Positions 32,838 through 43,557 of a DNA stretch of 64,000 nt are shown one piece after another. Position 1 is the stretch's first letter; every line of letters starts with the position of its first letter. Source of the stretch: Puccinia triticina (Eukaryota > Basidiomycota > Pucciniomycetes > Pucciniales > Pucciniaceae); NCBI RefSeq assembly GCF_026914185.1, contig NC_070573.1, forward strand, positions 1,984,001-2,048,000, in the 5' to 3' direction. The notes under the pieces were generated by a model. That model ran no database searches. It saw only the letters and a list, made by a program, of their open reading frames with translations, and was not told the origin of the DNA. A program made the position numbers and the translations under genes.

Positions 32838-34400
32838 CTACTTAGTCAAAAGGTGGAAGGAGGGATGAGATAGGGCCCAAAAATAGGCTTCACTAAAGTT
32901 GTCCGCATTGGCTAGCGCCGGGTTCGCTAAGTCTTCACCTCCTTGCCGATGGTAGGCAGCAATTTCTTCTTCTACCTCCGCGGCTGTTGGCATAGCACAG
33001 TCAGCTGCGGTGACACAGTCAACGGTCTTTTTGCCATCCCAGAGGGCTGCATCCTTGCGAAGGATGAGCCGGGCAAAGCCAAACCTGTACATTGGTGATT
33101 TGCCAATCTGCAGGGCGAGGTCTGCGTCGAGCTGACTCCAAAACGTGTGCTTCTCACCTTGATTGTTTCGGGCGATTTGATTGAGGTTGAAGATTAGGCG
33201 CATGTGAGCGAGTCGTGCTTTGGCAGGGGCCTTCACCTCTCGGAGTATGGTAGCGGGATCGGAGTCCTTGTAGCGGGGTAACATCTCCAAGAATATGCTG
33301 GTGACAAGGTCGGACAACTGCGGGCGGTTTGCCAGTTGTGGGGAGGTGATCTTGGAGCATGCTGACAATCTTGTGCTTGTCGGCCTTCAGCGCAAGCGTG
33401 ATCATTGAGTCAAGCTCTGAGTTCCATTTGGCGTTGTCTGCATAGTTGGGTGGGAGGTTGAATTGGTCGGGGTGCTTCTGTTCATGCTGCCTAATGGTGG
33501 CCTGCTCCATAGACCCGTTGGTCTTCCTTGCGTGACCTGATAGACAACAAAACCTGACCTACTTTTATAGCCGAAAATGGCGTGACCGCTGCGGTGGCCT
33601 TGCGACTGGTGAGCCGTCCATACACATCAAGCTTCCCTTTGACTAATGGTGTCTTCATGACATTTGGCGGGTTGGTCTGTCTGGATCGCAAGACCTGGTA
33701 AGCCTCTGCCCCTGTTGCACTAGGGAAGGAACAAGGGGGAGGGGGATGGTGTTGGAAAGGTTAGTGAGCATAAGTGAAAAACAGAAAACAAAAAAAGACT
33801 CACTATTATGGTCAGGACAGGGTTGGATTGGAGAGAGATTGCCTTTGTATCCATCTCAAGGGAAATCCAGACTTGGGTCTTTGGCGGCGCTTCTAAAACT
33901 TCCGCCTGGAACATGCTAAACCTGTTTGAGTTGAGGACTTTCATGGGCACCTTGGCCAACTGATTGACGGCATATTTCCAAGTTAGAATGTCCATGAAGT
34001 CGGCGTAAACGGAAACGATGTTGATTGGATGAGGCATGCTTGCCCCAGCCTGTTGCATGGACTGACGAATGACCCAACGTTTGAATGAAGCGAAGTTGAA
34101 TTGCGTCAATTGAGAAACACCAAGCTGGAATGGGGCCAGATATGAGTCCGTGTCAACCATCCTGTAGGTGGGGGCTTCTTCGGCGGGTCTGTGGCTGTTG
34201 GCAGCGTACTGGACTCTTGCGTAGAGTTTGTGCCGGACGTATATCGCACGCAAGGACCAATCGGCCGGGAGCAGGTGGCCAGCAGGAGGGCTGGTTACCC
34301 CTTCGACATCCGATGATTCCATGTCTAACTCTTTGATGTCTGGATTGGTATTGGGCATTTCGGGAAACAGGCAGCGGAGGTGGTTGAAGTCGGATGCAGC
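32838..34400 (-). pseudogene. Unknown transposon-associated protein (gene C)
   Basis: I know no function. The first part (about 34360-33805) reads MPNTNPDIKELDMESSDVEG.. and includes QLTQFNFASFKRW, ..ILTWKYAVNQL and LNSNRFSMFQAEV. An intron fits from about 33801 to 33719. A second part reads ..AEAYQVLRSRQTNPP.. and MKTPLVKGKLDVYGRL. Further parts are MEQATIRQHEQKHPDQ, then, after an apparent one-base shift near 33345, a C-terminal domain RPQLSDLVTSIF, AKARLAHMRLIF, YRFGFARLILRKDAALWDGK, ..AEVEEEIAAYHRQ. The C-terminal domain is clearly related to gene D (55745-56206), and the first part weakly to gene A. It lies head to head with the KDZ gene. It is probably disrupted, but exon limits are uncertain. 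Confidence 0.6.
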
Positions 34401-34489
34401 AGGTGGCTGTGATGGTGGTGGGTGGAGGGTCGCGGGCAATGACGACACCGATGGTTCAGTGATCGCCGATTGGGGCTGCGGCGGAGCAG

Positions 34490-34985
34490 AAATGTTTATC
34501 AAAAACGTTTCAGTATGCGCAAACGTTACAACTGGCTTTGGGATAACCCTTTTGGGTCGGCGGAACGATTTGGAAACCTCATAGAAACGTTCACCCACAC
34601 TGGAGGGTTTCCGGGACGTTTCAGAGTGGTCAAGGAAACATTCAAACATGTCAAACATTTGGTTACGGCATGAGGAACGTTTCCAATAAACCTTACAGCG
34701 TTCTGGCGCAATGAACGTTTGGGGAAGTGAAAACGTTTGTGGGAAACGTCTCAGAATGGTTCAAGGCGGGTGAAACGTTTCCAGAACCCCATAATAACTG
34801 TGAAACATTTCCGTAACCGCTTGTTAACCTCAAAACCTCTGCAAAACCGCATTGTAACCGTGAAACATTCCCGGGTGGCTGATCTGCACAGGGAACGTTT
34901 CTTAAACCAGACTTTAACCTCCAAACATTTCAAAAACCATGCTCTAACCCAGAAACGTTACACCTTGGATTCAAGAAACTTTTCT
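34490..34985. repeat. AACGTT-rich block (right)
   Basis: About ten AACGTT or near copies, mostly as GAAACGTTTCC/AAACGTTTG, occur in 500 bp between gene C and the KDZ gene. An open frame on the minus strand reads through part of it, but the composition argues for a regulatory or subterminal repeat region. Confidence 0.6.
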
Positions 34986-35121
34986 TGCAGCTGTGGTGTA
35001 GTCCGAGTGATCCGACCGTATCGATACACCCTGCTCCACGGCTTCCACCTCGCCCTTTTGTCATAGGCCCTAAGTTATATAGCTCTTACAGCTACGACGA
35101 CCCAGACACGACCGTACAAAC

Positions 35122-35938
35122 ATGACTTGCCGATGCCACAACGACCCCACCTCCTTTATCAACTTTCTGGACACCACAGGAACCTCACGAAGACGCCGTA
35201 CCCGGAGAGCCCGCGCTAGGGAAGCCTCAAGAGGGCGAGCTGAGGAAAGTGCATACCTCACCGAGCTTTCTATTGCTCAAGAGCTCGGCCACATTGCTAG
35301 ACCCACCGTCCAGCAATAACATGCAAGAACTTTCAGCAATCAGGAAGCCCCATTTGAGCCCCAGATTGGAAGCTACCAGGACCCAGAAATCGACGAGAAC
35401 CAAGAAATCCTTCCAAGCGCTGCACACGCCGCATACTTCCAGAGCCGACGCTACGCTGAACATTGCGAACGGATGAGTCAACGATGGAGTGAACTTGAGG
35501 AGATGGCTGCCGCAGCTTTCTTTGAGTGTCAAAAAACTTACTGCAACTGGACCACCCTTCCCAGTAACTACGACTTACCTCCCAGTGCTTGTAACTGTGC
35601 AGCAAGTGAAATCCGTAGAAGAAAGGTTGACCTCATCAATATCACTAGTAAGCCCTCCAAGGAACTTCAGATGGACATGCAATTATACTGACACCAACTG
35701 CTCTGTAGGCCAAAGTACTACCCACGTTCCATTTTGCAAATGTACCCCAGATGTTGTCCGACTTATATACTATGGATACATTGCGAGCTCCCCTGACAAA
35801 CCACGGACAGCATTTTCCATCCCGCTTACTCAATTTCACCACCTCCTGTGGCAATCTGCTGTTGTATCAACATCATCTTTTGTGAAGGCTCTTTCAAGTT
35901 TTTTAGATACTTGTAGCAAGTCCCTTTTGTATGCCCGT
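35122..35938 (+). pseudogene. KDZ transposase gene, 5' part
   Basis: ATG 35122 starts a short Arg-rich frame (MTCRCHNDPTSF..). Further exon pieces carry the cysteine-cluster region typical of KDZ proteins: C..WTTLPSNY, CNCAASEIRRRKVDLINIT, an intron at 35648-35708, then FCKCTPDVVRLIYYGYIASS and PRTAFSIPL, QFHHLLW. The gene is cut by an LTR element with duplicated ccgt (35935-35938 and 47235-47238), and the protein resumes in ..LLYAR|GLKYKRRDLRIPF. One or more additional introns or frameshifts lie between 35320 and 35480. KDZ transposases cut DNA with a DDE catalytic core; this copy is broken. Confidence 0.82.
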
Positions 35939-36669
35939 TGTGGTAACCCTGTTCCTGTTCATACCATCACCCTCATATCACCTAAACCCTTCATGAATAC
36001 CTCATTATTACTTCATATTCAGGTTCTACACCCCATTTTACCCCAGTCACCCACTCATTTCACCTAGGATTTCCAAATGGATCAGCAGTTACTGGCATGT
36101 ATAGTTTTGGCAGGTATTTTCTTCATACATATCATTAGCATTATTACATACATCATTCATTAGTATCATAGCTACATAGGACTGCAGATTATACATGACT
36201 TCATTACTCATTTTTCTCTTCATATGATATCAGCAGTACATTCCTTCATAGCTCTTGTAGTTATTACCAAATGCTCATCATCATTTCATCTTCTACATAG
36301 TTACCTTTCATGTACACTCCTTGGTCATTGCACCTTCATCATTATTGCTCATCTTCAGATATTGTTACTATGTGCTCATCATGTATCACCCCCCTGTAGT
36401 ACTTCTCACATATATAAACACCCCTCTAGATGTTGTATCCTCATCATGCACTTTCTACTACATCCCCTCTGTAGAACCTTTTAAACATCACCCTTATATG
36501 CACTTTCTACTAAATCCCCTCTGTAGCACCCTTTTCATCACACTTAGATACACTTTCATCACCATAGAAATATATCCCCCAGCATATACCTCATTACCCA
36601 TCTCAGAGTGATTCCCCAAGAGCTTCTGCTTTTTTCCCCATCTCACTTCTCCTCTCTCACTCAGTAGGA
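35939..36669 (+). repeat. 5' LTR, first part
   Basis: This starts TGTGGTAACCC and runs to cagtagga, where a Helitron-type insertion interrupts it. It continues at 40892. A 'gcactttctactacatcccctctgtag'-like module repeats within it. Confidence 0.88.
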
Positions 36670-36702
36670 CTAGGGGAAAACGCGGCGCAAACGCCGCGCG
36701 AT
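36670..36702 (-). repeat. Helitron 3' terminal hairpin and CTAG end
   Basis: Seven perfect GC base pairs with a 4-nt loop, 7 nt from the terminal CTAG. This structure ends rolling-circle transfer in known Helitrons. Confidence 0.88.
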
Positions 36703-36855
36703 CAGTCATAGGAAAAGGGGTAAGGGTGTGGATGAGAGCAACTGGGGTCAATTTGGCTCCAGGATGATCCTTGGGCCCCCAAAGAAATAAATTGTATAAC
36801 ATAGCATTGAAGGCCCATATTGTATATACATGTGCAAAGAATCCTGATCTCTGGT

Positions 36856-38902
36856 TCACTCAATCTTGTGCTGGTGAGTTGTGCACCTCCTGATCACATC
36901 AAGGTTAAAAACATTGATTTTTGAATTGGTCTGTGTTGGCTGTGTGACAATCCCTATTGAGAGAGTGGTGATGGATGTTACCTGGGAGAGGGCAACATAC
37001 AGTTGGCCATGGCTGAAAACAGAGTATGGGAGGCACACCATGACCTTTGCGCAAGTGATTGGCCCTGGGACTTGTTGATTGTGAGCAGAAATGCTATTGC
37101 AACCAGGAATTGGAACCAACTGAACAATACACCATTAGAGGCATTAGCTTCGTGGATAAGTTTGATCTTGGGGATGGTGCACATAGAGCTGAAATGCAAT
37201 CTGGTAATTAGTATGCTGCACTTGAACCCACCAGGGGCAATCTCATCTATCAATAGTCTGGTCCCGCTCCCAGGTCAAGGTTGTGGAGCAGGATTATGAG
37301 TATGGCAAACTTGATTCGGAGGGTTGATTCTGGCAGGCTGGGGATCAAGAACATACACCAGGAAAAATTAATGATCACTTGTCTGCAGGTGACACAGCAA
37401 AGTGCAAAGGGGCCTTTTTACTATTTCATTTCACTTGTAGGCAAGTGATAATTGTTTTTTCCTGGTGATGTGGGAGACTTCTGTCACTGCTTCCTCTTCA
37501 TTGATCCCATTCATATTGGTGGCCATGGCGTCTATTGCAAGGAATTCAACAAATCTCCCGGGCAGGCACCAGGAACAAACATCATTGATGGTTGAGCAAC
37601 ACCAAAATCACACGTGAGCCATAGTATTTGATGTTGGTGGCTCAATCTCAGGAGTGCAGAGGTGAACTGGGGTACACGGTGGTTATAAAATGATTGGGAA
37701 CAGCTGTCTCAGTCAGGCTTGCATATACGTCTCCAAAGTCAAGTGTCTGGGGGGTATGATATTTGTGCTGCCTGGTACTGTTTCCAATTGTCAGTAGCCA
37801 GCGGTAGAATGAAGCATTCAGCTCTGTCAGTGCAGAGTCTGAACCACCACTCAGCCTCAAGTTCTTGGTCAAGGAGAACTTGATAACATGGGCCCATAGA
37901 GATGAGGTGATCATGAAGGCTGCCTCCAGGTCAAAGATAGTCCCGTTGCGCACAACCAAGAGTGTCTGTTGGAAATCCCCCCCTCCCAAATATGACTAAC
38001 TTGCCACCAAAAGGTTTGCCGTCTTGCGTAAGATCTTGAAGAAAGCGGTCTCTGCAACCACGTCAACAGCATGTCAGTGTTGCATTAAAACCTTGTCTCA
38101 TGTGATCACACCTGCCTCTTTCAATACCTCAGCGCATTGAGAATAAAGGGCAAACATGAAGGTGCTGGTTGAGTAGATTACTATTGGAAATTTGAGCCGG
38201 GAGTGGACAGTGGAGCCATTGACTGACATGAGGGAAGCAGCATCTGAGGATGAAACCACTACTGCGGGGATTCACATGGCTTTCAGGGAATGGATAATAG
38301 TATTCATTGTGTAGGTTTTGCCACACCCACCGGGCTCATCCACATATAGCATGCTGGCAGAATTTTCTTCCGCCAAATGCACAGCTAAGTCAAAAATGAT
38401 CCGTTTTTTATGGTTCAGGGTTTGGCACATTTTTTGGAATAGGTCCGCACACTCCGCTTACCAGAGATCTTCTTCATGCATAGTGCTTTCAATAAGTCCC
38501 CCTCCCCAGCGGCGGGGGTATGGAGTCCAACACCGGCAAGAGCTTTTCCACTCTTCTGAGGCTTCCTTGCCAGTAGGTAGTAGCAGAGCAAGATGTGAAG
38601 TTGATCTGAGGGGTTTTCAACCCGGTAGACCATTTGGAGTTGGTGCGGCAGGTCATCCAAGAGCTCAACAGCAATGTGGTTGAAAAATCCTTGAGGGGTT
38701 TGAGAGTGGGCTGTGGATAAGTAGGATGCAGAAAAAATGATGTAGGGCTTTGCCTGTCTGCCAGCCTGCGGTTTTGTGCCAGCATTGGCAGCAATGCAAG
38801 TCTGAGGACCTCTGCTGTTTTCCAGTAAGTGTCATAGGTCCCTCCGTTGATTGTGTCCATGTCTTTGAAGCTACACCACGGGTGAAGATTCAAAGTTTCC
38901 AT
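36856..38902 (-). pseudogene. Helitron PIF1-like helicase remnant
   Basis: Pieces in several frames on the minus strand follow PIF1 helicase order: ..GGTYDTYWKTAEVL.. near 38830; a Walker A motif PGGCGKTYT near 38315-38340 followed by a TAG or frameshift; ..VVVSSSDAASLM..; then LNASFYRWLLTIGN near 37820, TINKSQGQSL near 37070 and GQLYVALSQVTS near 36980. In autonomous Helitrons this domain unwinds DNA behind an HUH nuclease (Rep) domain. I did not find the Rep domain between 38903 and 40891. Stops, frameshifts and a foldback element (37352-37470) show that the gene is dead. Confidence 0.8.
37352..37470. mobile_element. Foldback MITE, copy 1
   Basis: The ends CACCAGGAAAAA and TTTTTTCCTGGTG are inverted, with inner arms tgatcacttg / caagtgat also pairing, so about 118 bp folds on itself. 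A related copy lies at 50643-50746. It is inserted in the helicase remnant. Confidence 0.75.
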
Positions 38903-40620
38903 CCAGAAAATTTACTGGATGGTAGGAAAACCAAAAAACCAATCGGAATCGTTCCGGTATGGTTGAAGGACCAAAAACCGATCGGAATGCTTCCGGTATG
39001 GTCAAAGTACCGGAACCATTCCAATCGCAATTCGGGTAGCTTCCAAAATGGAATGAAGTTGAAATTGATTCAACTTCATTCCAGGAAACAGACCATTCTG
39101 GTTTTTTTCCTGGATTTTCCCCGGAATAGTTCCAAATATGGCTGACCACACCTCACAGAAGCATGGTCCTATATATAAAACAGCGCCCCCATACCACAGT
39201 GTGTCTGGGGCAGTTGGCAAGGAGCTTGGTTGGGGTGGATCAGAAGCATGTTGCATGTTCAAGCCTCCCTTTTGTCCACCCACTTGCCGAAACCTTGTTT
39301 TGAGCCCTCCAAAACCTGCGACGGCCCGTAACCATTCCGAATTGCACACGAAAGCACTTCGGAAGTGCGTTGGGGATCCAAAATAATTTTGGATTGCCTT
39401 CCAGTAGGGTTCCTGGAATTTTCCAGTGAAAACGCCGACTGTCTGGCGACGGTCCGCCCTTGCAGGCAGACCAACCAAAATGATATCGGCTGGCAATCGA
39501 AATCATTTCGTTGAGCTTTGCCCGTGGTGTAGTGATACCTTGTCAGTGTAACAGTAGCAGACAAAGGTAATATTTCTGGCCTTTATTGACAGTGGGAAAA
39601 TATACCGGGCCCATCCTTTTTGTGTCTTTTCCTTGCTTCAAACCTGTTGATACCTTTGACGCGGAATGTTGCAGGACCTTGTGATGGATTTGCCTGCTTG
39701 CCCGGAAGGCTTCCTCTTGGGCATAAAAATTACACCTGCTTTCCAAGGTCTGGGAATCATCTTGGGCAAGGGGTTACATGTACATTTTACTTGGGGATTG
39801 TTTTGCTGGGCACAATTCCAAGGAAGATTCCTCCAAGCAGTTAAAAATGGCAACTGCTTTCCGGGGGGGCTTTCCAAACAGGTACACCTTTGTACTTGGC
39901 GGGATGGATTTTCTTCCATTCCCCCAATGACTTGTACCTGCTTGTTGAGGAAGATTTCTCAGCAAGCAGGTGCAAGGTCCTCGGACAGGAGGAATCCTCC
40001 CGGGCGAGTGGGGATCCGCTTGCCAGGGATGATTCCAACAAAGATTCCTCTCCAGCAAGCAGTGAAAAGACCTGCTTGCCGGAGCAGCCTCCTCCTTGGC
40101 AATGTTCTCGCCGTTGGGGACACCTTTCCAGAGAGCAGCTACCCAGCACCTGCTTGCCAAGCAGGATTTTATCTGCTAAGCTGCGTTGTATGCACCAGCA
40201 CGCCGGTGAAGAATCATGCTCGGTCGCTTGGCTCTGAGGGCTGGTGTCTATAATGTATGGGCTCATCCCGGCTCTCTGGCCAGGGACAGTTGAAACTACG
40301 TGGTGTCAGACGCTTCGTGAATGATATTCCGCATAAGGTGGTGCATGTGTTTCCTTTGGGGAAAAGCGCCGGGCTGGGATCGGCAGCCCGTGACTAAGTG
40401 CGAGCAAATGAGCGGACTCGCGGTCACTACCCAGATTGGAAGTCTTGGGGCTGATCGTGGCATGACTTCATCGGAAATGACCCCATGTTACAATTCTGTG
40501 GGAGGACCGGGATACAGTAGCTGCGAGGACTTTCTGATTAGCTTAAATAGGGCTCTTCTTTTCACCACAAAATGCCCCTGGTCTGCTAAGGCTGCAGCGC
40601 ATCAGCGTAAGCCTTCCTAG
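38903..40620. repeat. Helitron interior with short dispersed repeats
   Basis: At 38910-39060 the motif 'accggaa/ttccggta' recurs in both orientations. At 39660-40215 CCTGCTTGC and GCAAGCAGG alternate many times in both orientations. Open frames on both strands here follow from composition. I see no convincing gene. Confidence 0.5.
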
Positions 40621-40714
40621 CCATCAAAATTTGTTTGTGCACATTGGCGTCTGAACCCAGAGCATCAGCTCAGCCCCAAACTTCTTCGAGCACCAGCCCT
40701 TGAGGAGCCGAGCA

Positions 40715-40865
40715 TCAGCTCTGCCCCGCCCCGCGGCTTCGCCGCAAAATTGCCGCTCCAACGGAGTGGGCGGCTTTGCCGCAAAGTTCCTGCTCCTACT
40801 GAGTGGGCGGCTCCGCCGCCAAACGCGGCTTCGCCGCGACCCAACTTGCGGCCCCAAGGGGCCAG
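40715..40865. repeat. Cluster of GC-rich hairpins
   Basis: Palindromes of the type GCGGCTTCGCCGC occur four times, with ggcccc.aaggggcc close by. They lie about 30-170 bp inside the Helitron's presumed 5' end. Confidence 0.75.
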
Positions 40866-40891
40866 GTTCTTGAAGAAACAGCAAGAGTAAA

Positions 40892-41102
40892 TTGATAACC
40901 TCAAACTCATAAAGTGTTAAAGTCATCTAAGTCAAAGAGAATCATCAGCCACACCCTTTTCTTTTTCTTAGTGTAACCCTCTCTCCATCAGCATTAGTCA
41001 AGAGGGCAGCCTCACCAGCACCTGTAGCCTATTCTACGTTATTAGTAGTGTAGTTGACTATTTCCCCTCACAGCTCTTTCCTGATCTTTTAGGAGTTCCA
41101 CA
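40892..41102 (+). repeat. 5' LTR, second part
   Basis: The LTR resumes at ttgata..cctcaaactc and ends gttccaca at 41102. The sequence next to it, ag then TGGTGTCCCAACAGTGG, lies in the primer-binding position; TGG would pair with the CCA end of a tRNA that I cannot name. Confidence 0.85.
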
Positions 41103-41436
41103 AGTGGTGTCCCAACAGTGGCCTGATTACCTTTAGATTTTAGTCCTAGTTACCTTTTTCACTACCAGTTTATAGTCCTATCACCTACACAAATCCCTTC
41201 CATTCCATTCCTCTTCAAGTGCAGAAAACATAAAAACTACAAAAAAAAACATATTTTCCCACCATAGTCATTCATTTGAATTCTTCCCTCCTTTACACCT
41301 TAACCAGTCACTCCTTCAACCCCTTTTATTCCTTCACAAAAAAAAAAAAATCCTCAACTTCACCCTTCTGGAAAGACTCTCATTTATCCCAACCATCCAG
41401 CTGGACTACTTCATTCCTCTATAGTTACCCTTCAAC

Positions 41437-43557
41437 ATGTCTGAACACTCCCAAGATACTGCTCATCCTATCAACAACAACCTAGGAGAGACTTTCAGCA
41501 ACAACAACCCCATCCCAACTGCTTCAGAAGATACCAACACTCACCCTGCTGGACCAGCCAACCCCCATCCTGAAGAGCCAGCTCCTATCAACCCTTTACC
41601 TCAACCTACCAACACCTTCAATCAGTACAGAGGCAGCACTGGCCCCAACAATCCTCAGTTTCAACCCACCAATGCCTTCAATCAGTACAGGGACAACATA
41701 CCAGAACCATCTGAAAGCTCTCACCTAGGACTCAGACAAAGGATCACACCTCCAGCCCCATCTGTATCTTCCAAGAATTCTGTGGTCTACTTTTTGGAGA
41801 AGGAAACCAGGATGCCAGCCTACAAAGGACCAATCAAAGGAGTCAAAATCAAACCCTTGGACAAGGAACTCTGCTTTGATGGGACCAACCTCACCATTGA
41901 AAACTTTATTAACAGGTATGAAAATGTAGGATCAACTGATGGAGCTTGGTCTATAGATTTGGTCAGACAGGTTGTTTCTTTTCTCAAAGGGGAGGCCATC
42001 AAGGAAGAAGTGGAACAAATGGAGGCTTACAGGAACCAGAAATGGGAGGACCTCAAGAAGCAACTACTGGACAGATTTGGATCCCCACTCCCTTTGGTCA
42101 GATATACTAGGAGGGACCTCACTCAATTGGTCAACAACTCAATCCAGGCTGGAGGAATCAAAACTTCAGAAGAACTCAGGTTGTTCAACAATAAATATTC
42201 AGTCATTACTGTTGAGTTGTCTGTTAGTCTGCTACCATGATGTATCACCACAGTATGGAGGGCTGTCGGATCGACCCATGAGCACTACCAACCAACCACC
42301 CAGCTGGCAGCCACAAGCGTCTGTAGCCTATTTGGTAAAGGCAGCACTCTAGTATGTGTCTCAGCATAGCTGAGGTCGTGAGTTCGACTCTCACCAGACA
42401 CATCTTCATTTTACAGTCTCTACAGGTTATGAGCCCAGAGCTACCTGAGCGCTACTCGCTTACAATAGAGACTTGATGAATTTGTGAATGCTTACTTGTA
42501 AGACCACACAAACCCCTATAAGCCTACATCTAGATCACGGGTTCAATCCCTACACTGATCATCTTTCCCGGGTCTCATTCCCACTCTCTCTTGGGGTCAA
42601 TCCCCACTTCCCATCATGTAGCAAGGGGGGGTGTTGAGTTGTCTGTTAGTCTGCTACCATGATGTATCACCACAGTATGGAGGGCTGTCGGATCGACCCA
42701 TGAGCACTACCAACCAACCACCCAGCTGGCAGCCACAAGCGTCTGTAGCCTAGTTGGTAAAGGCAGCACTCTAGTATGTGTCTCAGCATAGCTGAGGTCG
42801 TGAGTTTGACTCTCACCAGACACATCTTCATTTTACAGTCTCTACAATTACTAATTACCTCTTAAGAATGAAACAGTGCTCCCACCTGGAGGAATTCAGA
42901 GAATTTCTATTGGATGCCCTTAGCTCAGAACTGGAATCAGCTTTCACCAAGGAAATCATCAAATGCAATGAAATGCTGGCCTCAGAGGATGGAGGAATGA
43001 TTCTACTCCCAACTGCAACCATCTGCTCCTTCATAGTCAGAGAAGTCCATTCAGCATCAGTCATGGAAAGGAGAAAACTCTTCAAAATGGCTCTTCCCCA
43101 GGATCAAAAGGACTCAACTCTTCCAGTAACCAAGGCCCTTCCTTCCACCTCTCAACCCTTGGCTCCTCCTTCCAGGTCTCAACCTCAGATTAACACTCCC
43201 CAGGCCCCTAAAACTACAGAACAGAAACTAGAGGAGATCACCAAACAGTTAGCAGCCCTCTCTGCAGGAAATTCAGCCCCTCCTCAACTTATTGGCACAA
43301 ACCCTGGACAACAGTACACCCCCTCTCCAAGGACCAACCCAGACTTCAAATGCTTCTATTGCTTTCAGAACACCCATGGAGCCAGGAAATGTGCAGTAAT
43401 CAACTATGACATAGAAATAGGATCAGTAATCAAGGATGGCAATCAATACAAACTTCCAGACAACTCTACCATTCCTTGGGATACCAGCAGGCCAATCAAA
43501 CCCATAGTGGACCAATTCTCCAAGGACAGGATTTCAGCTTCTCCCAATAGGACCTAA
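41437..43557 (+). CDS. Retrotransposon gag protein (split by TRIM)
   Basis: Joining 41437-42209 to 42852-43557 (removing the TRIM and one attac copy) gives 493 codons without a stop: ..NKYSVIT|NYLLRMKQ... The protein has a Pro/Asn-rich N-terminus with a duplicated TNxFNQYR module, a gag helical region (..VVYFLEKETRMPAYKGP.., ..WEDLKKQLLDRFG..), and a C-terminal zinc knuckle CFYCFQNTHGARKC (C-x2-C-x4-H-x4-C, near 43350-43395). No protease follows. It would form the particle shell and bind RNA. The joined frame being intact despite diverged LTRs hints that gag was kept under selection until the TRIM landed. Confidence 0.85.
42317..42402 (+). other. tRNA-like sequence in TRIM LTR 1
   Basis: The 86 nt follow class II tRNA order: acceptor strand gcgtctg against cagacac (6 of 7 pairs), A-box region tagcctatttgg, D stem gcc/ggc, an irregular anticodon arm with an 8-nt loop, a long variable arm ctcagc-ata-gctgag, and a perfect 5-bp T stem gtgag/ctcac around ttcgact. 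No isotype can be assigned, so this is tRNA-like rather than a tRNA gene call. Confidence 0.7.
42425..42441 (+). promoter_or_regulatory. TRIM primer-binding site (half initiator tRNA-Met)
   Basis: ggttatgagcccagagc directly follows LTR 1. It shares its first 13 bases with the Copia 2 site and is complementary to the initiator tRNA-Met anticodon arm, which suggests that Copia-type machinery mobilises this TRIM. Confidence 0.85.
42620..42631 (+). promoter_or_regulatory. TRIM polypurine tract
   Basis: agcaaggggggg lies directly before LTR 2. It is close in form to the Copia 2 tract. Confidence 0.8.
42739..42824 (+). other. tRNA-like sequence in TRIM LTR 2
   Basis: Same as in LTR 1, but the A box is perfect (tagcctagttgg), while the T loop has tttgact in place of ttcgact, a C to T change at a CpG. 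Confidence 0.7.

Larger units (their letters stand above)
36670..40891 (-). mobile_element. Helitron (decayed), inserted in the 5' LTR
   Basis: On the minus strand the 3' end is a hairpin (CGCGGCG, loop TTTG, CGCCGCG), then TTTTCCC and CTAG, followed by host T. This is the canonical Helitron 3' end (CTRR). Comparison with the intact right LTR shows the insertion lies between A and T without duplication, as expected. The 5' end on the minus strand reads TTTACTCTTG rather than TC, so it may be variant or truncated. Inside are PIF1-like helicase remnants. Confidence 0.85.
42210..42846 (+). mobile_element. TRIM (miniature LTR element, 637 bp) with tRNA-like LTRs
   Basis: Two 215-bp direct repeats (42210-42424 and 42632-42846) with TG..CA ends are flanked by attac (42205-42209 and 42847-42851). 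A primer-binding site follows the first and a polypurine tract precedes the second. The 207-bp interior codes for nothing. The LTRs differ at two sites that I can see (42331/42753 and 42385/42807). Removing the element restores the gag frame. Confidence 0.93.

Noticed and set aside
39660..40266. Overlapping open frames on both strands in the Helitron interior
   Set aside because: The region is built of CCTGCTTGC/GCAAGCAGG repeats, and the frames have no domain or consistent start.
42317..42402. A functional tRNA gene
   Set aside because: The anticodon arm has an 8-nt loop and poor stem, no isotype fits, and the block lies within both LTRs of a mobile element. It is annotated as tRNA-like only.
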